From the NCBI RefSeq assembly GCF_902388705.1, contig NZ_CABMQJ010000044.1:1-18254 (forward strand): a DNA stretch of 18,254 nucleotides, written 5' to 3'. A program made the translations under genes and the position numbers. Positions 14,296 through 18,254 of the stretch are shown piece by piece. Under the pieces are notes generated by a model. It worked only from the letters and a program-made list of their open reading frames with translations. It was not told where the DNA came from and searched no databases. This DNA comes from an uncultured Alistipes sp. (GTDB taxonomy: Bacteria; Bacteroidota; Bacteroidia; Bacteroidales; Rikenellaceae). Within the stretch, counting starts at the first letter, position 1; each line of letters begins with the position of its first letter.

Positions 14296-15180
14296 ATGAA
14301 AAATCTTTTGCACAAATCCGCAATCCTTGCGGCCGCTTTTGCTGCACTTGTTTCGTTCGCTTCGTGCGACGACGGTGAGGACAAGGGCCCGAAATTCAAA
14401 TCCGAGCTGATCGGAAGCTATGTCCCCACCTATATCGAAGTGCCGACGGCCACCGGGGATGATTTTAATAAAATGTATTTTACCCTGACGCCGACCTGGG
14501 CCGATCCGAACAATATTCCTACTGTCGACGGTTCGTTCATGCTGGAGCTTCCCGCGGGTTCCCTGCCGATGGGAATGAACGATGTCCTGCCTTTCGTCGA
14601 GGGTATCGCCAGCCATTTCGTAAAGGAAGGGCTGGTCGGTATCGACCTGAAAAACGACGGTTCGTTCGGGGCGCAATACCGTACGCCGATTTTCTCCGAC
14701 AATATCCTCGGCGACCTGATTAGCTCCCAGGGCGTCAAGTTCGATCCGGCTATCCATACTTTCCCCGGAACCGAAACCGACGAAATCCTGCCGGCCGGCG
14801 CTTTGAGCTACTATACCGAGAACGGAAAGCTCTTCTTCGCCGTAAGCAAGGAGTTCCTGAAAACCGCCGGTGCGGACCTGGGTGTCGGCGATTTGTCGGT
14901 AATCATCGAGGAGCTGCTGGCGCAGTACAAGGGGCTGAACATCGTTTCGACGGAGGAGTACTATGCGCTGCCGCTGAAATACACGCTCGAAAACGGCGTC
15001 GTGAAAATCTATGTCGACCGGGCGATGATTCTGCCTTACAAAAAGCTGCTCACGGAGTTGCTGGGTGCTTTCCTCGATCCGTCGACCCTCGGCGGCATCG
15101 ACGTGGCCGACATGATTACGAAGCTGATCGACGGAACTTCGGAGCTGGAGATCGCTTTCCGCCTGAAGAAAGTGGCGTAA
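14296..15180 (+). CDS. Uncharacterised lipoprotein
   Basis: A 294-residue protein that begins MKNLLHKSAI, has a hydrophobic signal segment and a lipobox ending SFAS-C24. The acidic residues straight after the Cys (DDGED) resemble the Bacteroidetes lipoprotein export signal, so it is probably carried to the outer membrane and perhaps to the cell surface. The mature part is about 270 residues, rich in beta-type and short amphipathic segments; the size and pattern recall DUF4925-like Bacteroidales lipoproteins, but I cannot confirm that. An in-frame ATG at 14272 lies at the predicted transcription start and would spoil the signal peptide, so 14296 is preferred. The gene stands alone, between a consensus promoter and a good terminator. 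Confidence 0.88.
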   Translation: MKNLLHKSAILAAAFAALVSFASCDDGEDKGPKFKSELIGSYVPTYIEVPTATGDDFNKMYFTLTPTWADPNNIPTVDGSFMLELPAGSLPMGMNDVLPFVEGIASHFVKEGLVGIDLKNDGSFGAQYRTPIFSDNILGDLISSQGVKFDPAIHTFPGTETDEILPAGALSYYTENGKLFFAVSKEFLKTAGADLGVGDLSVIIEELLAQYKGLNIVSTEEYYALPLKYTLENGVVKIYVDRAMILPYKKLLTELLGAFLDPSTLGGIDVADMITKLIDGTSELEIAFRLKKVA

Positions 15181-15199
15181 CGCACAATCCGAAAAGATT

Positions 15200-15236
15200 A
15201 TCCGGACAGCAAACGACTGTCCGGATTTTTCTTTTT
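15200..15236 (+). terminator. Terminator after the lipoprotein gene
   Basis: ATCCGGACAG (15200-15209) pairs with CTGTCCGGAT (15217-15226) around a 7-nt loop, followed by TTTT-C-TTTTT. Confidence 0.9.
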
Positions 15237-15258
15237 AGCGATTGGTTATTTGCTTTTT

Positions 15259-15290
15259 GTTGCGTATTCGGATTATATTGTCTATATTTG
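15259..15290 (+). promoter_or_regulatory. Promoter of the S1/P1 nuclease gene
   Basis: GTTG (15259-15262), a 20-bp spacer and TATATTTG (15283-15290) match the Bacteroidetes promoter with one change in the -33 box. The expected start near 15297 leaves about 18 nt before the ATG. Confidence 0.7.
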
Positions 15291-15314
15291 TTCGTATAAC
15301 CAACCGCTAAACAG

Positions 15315-16091
15315 ATGATGAAGAAAAATTTCCTCCTGCTCACTGCCGTACTGCTGTGCTGGTGCGGCTCTGCTTTCGCCTGGGGCAAGTCGGGCCACGA
15401 CGCCATTGCCTATATCGCCGAGCGCCACCTGACTCCCAAGGCGAAGAAGAACATCGAAAAGTACCTCGACGGCCGTTCGATCGTTTACTACGCTTCGTGG
15501 ATGGACGCGTACCGTCACACCCCGGCTTATAAGATGACCTCGGGCTGGCATGGCGACAAGGTGGATGCCGACGGGAAGTACGTGCCCAACGCGAAAGGCG
15601 ATGCCGTGCAGTGCATCGAGGAGGCGATGGCCAAACTGAAGGATTACCGCAACCAGGACGATTCGACGGTGCTGGTGTCGATCAAATACCTCGTGCATCT
15701 GGTGGGGGATATGCACTGCCCCGTGCACGTGAAGCTGCCGTGGTACAGGAATTTCAAGTTCGACCTGAACGGCCGACCCTGCGAATTCCACAGTTTCTGG
15801 GACAGCGGCGTGCTCGACCTGAACCACCGCTGGGGATATATGGAATACTGCCACCAGCTCGATCGCCGTACGAAAAAGGAGATTCGCCAAATCACTGCGG
15901 GCACGCCCCGCGACTGGCTCGGGCAGAGCGCCCGCGACTGCCGCGTAATCTACGAGTGGATCAAACCCGACCAGAAATTCTCGAAGGACGAGGCCCGCGA
16001 CCTGCTCAACACGGTGCATCCCTTTGCCGAGGAGCAGATACTGAAAGCCGGCTACCGGTTGGCCGCCGTGCTCAACGAGTTGTTCGGATAA
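15315..16091 (+). CDS. Secreted S1/P1-type zinc nuclease
   Basis: A 258-residue protein with a classic signal peptide (MMKKNFLLLT to AFA) cleaved before W23. In P1 nuclease the new N-terminal Trp is itself a zinc ligand, and here all nine ligands can be placed: W23, H28, D64, H79, H128, D132, H138, H159 and D163 (motifs WGKSGH, SWMD, GWH, HLVGDMHCPVH, HSFWD). These trinuclear-zinc enzymes cut single-stranded DNA and RNA and remove 3'-phosphates from nucleotides. The predicted site of action is the periplasm or outside the cell, where it may scavenge nucleotides. A second ATG three bases on (15318) is equally usable. A weak hairpin with T5 follows (16111-16134). Confidence 0.92.
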   Translation: MMKKNFLLLTAVLLCWCGSAFAWGKSGHDAIAYIAERHLTPKAKKNIEKYLDGRSIVYYASWMDAYRHTPAYKMTSGWHGDKVDADGKYVPNAKGDAVQCIEEAMAKLKDYRNQDDSTVLVSIKYLVHLVGDMHCPVHVKLPWYRNFKFDLNGRPCEFHSFWDSGVLDLNHRWGYMEYCHQLDRRTKKEIRQITAGTPRDWLGQSARDCRVIYEWIKPDQKFSKDEARDLLNTVHPFAEEQILKAGYRLAAVLNELFG

Positions 16092-16110
16092 ACGCGTAAT
16101 TTTTCGGTTG

Positions 16111-16134
16111 CGCACGGGTTTTGTGCGGTTTTTG
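16111..16134 (+). terminator. Possible weak terminator after the nuclease gene
   Basis: CGCAC (16111-16115) pairs with GTGCG (16123-16127), followed by G and five T. The stem is only 5 bp. The terminal TTTG (16131-16134) could also be the -33 box for the next gene, with a poorly matching -7 region TAATTATT 19 bp on. Confidence 0.4.
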
Positions 16135-16169
16135 CATGTGCAGAACTATATATTAATTATTTATACGAT

Positions 16170-16598
16170 ATGAAAAAGTATTTTGCAGCCGCTGCGCTGC
16201 TCGTGATGACGGCCGCCTGCGGAAGCGCCGGCCAGGACAAGACGCTCGAAGGCACGACCTGGAAACTCTCCAAAATGGAGGCTATCCCCGCTGCGGCTAT
16301 CGACAAGGAGGCCGATTTCTTCACCCTCGAATTCAACGCTGCCGATACGATGGTCGCCGGGCGTACGAACTGCAACCGCTTCTTCGGCAAGTATGAGCTG
16401 AAAGGCAAGGAGCTGGAGTTCGAGAATATGGGTATGACCCGGATGGCTTGTCCCGATATGCAGTACGAGGATGCGTTCGTCAAGATGCTCGACGAAGTCG
16501 ACCGTTTCGAAATCAAGGGCAGCGTGCTGACGCTCTTCGACGACCACAAGACGCTGGCCGTATTCAAGGCCGTCGAAAAAGAGGCCGCGAAGAAGTAA
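16170..16598 (+). CDS. META-domain lipoprotein (HslJ-like)
   Basis: A 142-residue lipoprotein with signal sequence and lipobox MTAAC (Cys17). The rest is a single META domain: LEGTTWKLSKM, then GRTNCNRFFGKYELKGKELEF, a TRMACPDMQYEDAF segment and a final LTLFDDHKTLAVFK strand. META domains occur in HslJ, a heat-inducible protein linked to novobiocin resistance, and in many Bacteroidetes envelope lipoproteins whose task is unknown. The residues after Cys17 (GSAGQDK) lack the strongly acidic export signal seen in the 14296 lipoprotein, so it may remain on the periplasmic side. A strong terminator follows 22 bp after the stop. Promoter evidence is poor. Confidence 0.92.
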   Translation: MKKYFAAAALLVMTAACGSAGQDKTLEGTTWKLSKMEAIPAAAIDKEADFFTLEFNAADTMVAGRTNCNRFFGKYELKGKELEFENMGMTRMACPDMQYEDAFVKMLDEVDRFEIKGSVLTLFDDHKTLAVFKAVEKEAAKK

Positions 16599-16620
16599 CC
16601 CCGTTCCGTTTCCGGAAATG

Positions 16621-16653
16621 AAATAAGCAGGATTCCGCATCCTGCTTATTTTT
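16621..16653. terminator. Terminator after the META lipoprotein gene
   Basis: AAATAAGCAGGAT (16621-16633) pairs with ATCCTGCTTATTT (16639-16651) around TCCGC; T and A runs on both flanks would let it work in either direction. Confidence 0.9.
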
Positions 16654-17006
16654 GTTTGCGCAGTTCCCTGGCGTTTTTTGCTGTTCGCCTCCCGTATTTT
16701 TTCCGGAAACCGCTGCCGGGGCCTGCTGCTGTGACGCGGGTAATATCTTTGCGACCTGTTTTCTACGTTGCTGTTCTCTGCTTTCTGTTTCTTATTGCCC
16801 CCCCCCTTCCTGCCTCACCTTGTTTCCCTGCTTCCCGCGTTCGCGTTCGTTCCGGCGGCGCGGGGTGGCAGGTGTCATTGCGGCGGGTAATGGAAGGCAG
16901 GTGTCATCGCTACAGGCGGCGGGGCGGTGGGCCTTCTCGCGAAAAACAGTATGGCGGGGACGGGGTTCTGCGTGTGCGGGCGGTCCTGCTCCGGCGGCAG
17001 GGGTAT
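16654..17006 (+). other. Gene-free stretch with a C run, an orphan -7 element and short repeats
   Basis: No coding frame here is convincing. Visible items are TATCTTTG (16744-16751, perfect TAnnTTTG, no good -33 box), nine C at 16798-16806, two copies of GGCAGGTGTCATnGC 29 bp apart (16867 and 16896), and the complement of CCCGGCAGCGGTTT at 16707-16720. A small RNA running from about 16758 to the terminator at 17007-17040 is conceivable but unsupported by structure. Confidence 0.4.
16798..16806 (+). repeat. Homopolymer run of 9 C
   Basis: Nine C in the non-coding stretch between the META lipoprotein and the rplU-rpmA terminator. Confidence 0.9.
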
Positions 17007-17040
17007 AAAAAAAGCGACCTTCGAAAAGGTCGCTTTTTTG
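17007..17040. terminator. Terminator of the rplU-rpmA operon (bidirectional)
   Basis: AAAAAAGCGACCTT and AAGGTCGCTTTTTT (17008-17021, 17026-17039) form a perfect 14-bp stem with a CGAA loop. It lies 18 bp beyond the rpmA stop, which is on the minus strand. Confidence 0.93.
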
Positions 17041-17057
17041 TGTTGCTATCGGAACGC

Positions 17058-17318
17058 TTACTCGCTCAGCGGAGTTACGCTCACATACGATTTGCCTTCG
17101 CCTTTCTTGCAGAATTCGACGGTACCGTCGACAAGTGCGAAGAGCGTGTGGTCTTTACCGATACCCACGTTCTCACCGGGGTTGTGAACCGTGCCGCGCT
17201 GACGAACGATGATGTTGCCCGCCTTTGCGAACTGGCCTCCGAACAGTTTGACGCCGAGCCGCTTGCTTTCCGACTCACGGCCGTTCTTCGAACTACCTAC
17301 ACCTTTCTTGTGTGCCAT
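17058..17318 (-). CDS. rpmA: Large-subunit ribosomal protein bL27
   Basis: The 86-residue protein begins MAHKKGVGSSKNGRESESKRLGVK, the diagnostic L27 N-terminus, and continues with the GNIIVRQRGT and GIGKDHTLFAL motifs. L27 sits near the peptidyl-transferase centre of the 50S subunit, where its N-terminal tail contacts tRNA. The protein starts directly with MAHKK, so there is no cleavable N-terminal extension of the kind known from Firmicutes L27. It follows rplU by 20 bp in the order usual for bacteria and ends at a strong terminator. Confidence 0.98.
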   Translation of the reverse strand: MAHKKGVGSSKNGRESESKRLGVKLFGGQFAKAGNIIVRQRGTVHNPGENVGIGKDHTLFALVDGTVEFCKKGEGKSYVSVTPLSE

Positions 17319-17338
17319 TTCTCTTCAGTTTTAAAGGT

Positions 17339-17650
17339 TTATGCAACAATCTCCTCTACAAGGACCTGCGTCAGATACTGACGGTGGCCGTTGCACTTCT
17401 GATATCCCGTTCTGCGCTTCTTCTTGAACACCAGGACCTTGTCGTCTTTCAGGTGCTTCAGAATCTTGCACTTCACCGAGGCGCCTTTCACTACAGGTGC
17501 ACCTACTTTGACCTGACCGTCGTTGTCTGTGAGCAGGACTTTGTCGAAACTTACGGACGAATTTTCTTCGCCCTGAAGACGGTGAACATAAAGTTTCCGA
17601 CCTTTTTCAGCTTTAAATTGCTGACCTGCAATCTCTACTATAACGTACAT
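17339..17650 (-). CDS. rplU: Large-subunit ribosomal protein bL21
   Basis: The 103-residue product has the L21 hallmarks: start MYVIVEIAGQQFKAEKG, the VLLTDNDGQVKVGAPVVKGA strand pair, and the basic KKKRRTGYQKCNGHRQ loop that binds 23S rRNA. Length is standard. It is first in the rplU-rpmA operon and is preceded by a good promoter. The leader of about 30 nt shows no obvious autoregulatory structure. Confidence 0.98.
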   Translation of the reverse strand: MYVIVEIAGQQFKAEKGRKLYVHRLQGEENSSVSFDKVLLTDNDGQVKVGAPVVKGASVKCKILKHLKDDKVLVFKKKRRTGYQKCNGHRQYLTQVLVEEIVA

Positions 17651-17687
17651 TTAATTCGATATATGTATTTGAACATAATTCGGAGTG

Positions 17688-17718
17688 CAAATATACGCAT
17701 ATTTATCTTATAAACAAC
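17688..17718 (-). promoter_or_regulatory. rplU-rpmA promoter
   Basis: On the minus strand GTTG (17718-17715), a 19-bp spacer and TATATTTG (17695-17688) match the Bacteroidetes promoter. The GTTG and TATATTTG combination is the same as before the nuclease gene at 15259. Start near 17681, about 30 nt before the ATG. Confidence 0.75.
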
Positions 17719-17803
17719 AGAAGCGGTAAATTTTTTTCGACCCGTACGGCTCTGGCATGGTTTTGGGCCCGATTTCGGCGCCGGCACGGGCCGGCGGGCA
17801 CCT

Positions 17804-18172
17804 ATGTACAGGATACTGATTGTTTCGGACGACATATTTATGAGGGATGTGGTGCGGCTGTCGCTTTCGGGCCTGCGGGCCGAGGTGCGCAGCGCCTCCG
17901 ATGCCGCGGAGATGGAGCGGATGTGCCGCCGCATCCTGTTCGACGTGGTGATTGTGCTGCATGTGGCCCCTTTTTTGTGCGGTCGCGACGTGGTGCGCGA
18001 GGTGCGTCCCGCGGGACTCCGGCGGCCGCTGTTTTATGTGGTGTCGTGGCAGCAGTCCGAGCAGACGGTCTTGAGTCTGCTGGAGTGCGGCGTCGACCAG
18101 TACATGACCTTTCCCTTGAGCCTGCAGAGGCTGCGGGCCAAGGTCGCCAACGATTTGAACCGACAACTGTAA
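17804..18172 (+). CDS. Receiver-like protein lacking the phospho-acceptor aspartate
   Basis: A 122-residue single-domain protein with the fold pattern of a CheY-type receiver: RILIVSDD at the N-terminus (acidic pair 9-10), a hydrophobic strand FDVVIVLH (46-53), VVSW (79-82) and a final MTFPLSLQRLRAKV. Aligned with FDLVILD of active receivers, the phospho-acceptor Asp position is Leu52. The conserved Lys of the KPF motif is Phe103. The usual Thr/Ser is kept as Ser81. It should therefore not be phosphorylated in the normal way and may act as a fixed protein-protein module. Its stop overlaps the ATG of the next gene by one base (TAATG), so the pair are coupled and probably work together. It is divergent from rplU; no strong promoter is visible. 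Confidence 0.8.
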   Translation: MYRILIVSDDIFMRDVVRLSLSGLRAEVRSASDAAEMERMCRRILFDVVIVLHVAPFLCGRDVVREVRPAGLRRPLFYVVSWQQSEQTVLSLLECGVDQYMTFPLSLQRLRAKVANDLNRQL

Positions 18173-18254
18173 TGGATACGCTTTTCGAGACCTATTCGTT
18201 CGTTGCGGCCCTCGCCGCCGCAGGGCTGCTCGCGGCGCTGGCGGCCGGGGAGCT
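18172..18254 (+). CDS. Start of a probable membrane protein (truncated by window end)
   Basis: From the ATG at 18172 the frame gives MDTLFETYSFVAALAAAGLL and continues hydrophobic (AALAAGE) to the window end, 27 codons in all. A short polar start followed by a long Ala/Leu-rich helix suggests an N-terminal transmembrane anchor. Only the coupling by one-base overlap to the receiver-like gene supports its reality. The family cannot be told from this fragment; a membrane glycosyltransferase or a sensor protein would both fit. Confidence 0.6.
   Translation, partial: MDTLFETYSFVAALAAAGLLAALAAGE

Noticed and set aside
16656..17381. Plus-strand 241-codon frame overlapping rpmA antisense
   Set aside because: It crosses a strong terminator and covers L27 on the opposite strand; its composition is not protein-like.

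Overview
The window reads as a chromosomal segment from an anaerobic, fairly GC-rich member of the Bacteroidales, most likely Alistipes or a close Rikenellaceae relative. The evidence is recurrent TAnnTTTG promoter elements (the Bacteroidetes -7 box, in several places with a TTTG-like -33 box 19-21 bp upstream), no Shine-Dalgarno pattern, acidic Bacteroidetes-style lipoprotein N-termini, and a full-length pyruvate:ferredoxin oxidoreductase. The genus is inferred from overall look. I see no prophage, transposase, CRISPR array or tRNA.

Layout. 1-2254 (minus): lptB, aroA and the 5' end of aroC, the last two steps to chorismate behind the LPS-transport ATPase. 2356-5281 (plus): recQ followed by three tiny tightly packed two-helix membrane proteins, then an intergenic array of degenerate 20-bp and 57-bp units (about 5302-5598). 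5638-6979 (plus): a GNAT acetyltransferase overlapping rsmA/ksgA, ended by a bidirectional terminator. 7134-9634 (minus): an inactive and an active M16 peptidase subunit with a 4-bp overlap. 9635-10531: a long non-coding stretch holding a candidate 6S-like RNA (minus strand), a 12-bp-arm hairpin with a T tract, and tandem palindromic operators upstream of nifJ. 10532-14074 (plus): nifJ with a strong terminator. 14296-16598 (plus): an unidentified lipoprotein, a secreted S1/P1-type nuclease and a META-domain lipoprotein, each with its own promoter-like element or terminator. 16599-17057: non-coding. 17058-17650 (minus): rplU-rpmA. 17804-18254 (plus): a receiver-like protein lacking the phospho-acceptor Asp, overlapping by one base the start of a probable membrane protein that runs off the window.

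Most coding content is housekeeping: aromatic biosynthesis, LPS export, DNA repair, ribosome maturation and structure, and anaerobic pyruvate oxidation. The unusual material is intergenic: the 6S-like RNA, two identical-geometry TGTTA-N6-TAACA dyads before nifJ, the terminator-derived repeat array, and four runs of 9-10 C, all outside genes and all on the plus strand. All functional statements come from reading the sequence; no database or folding program was run.
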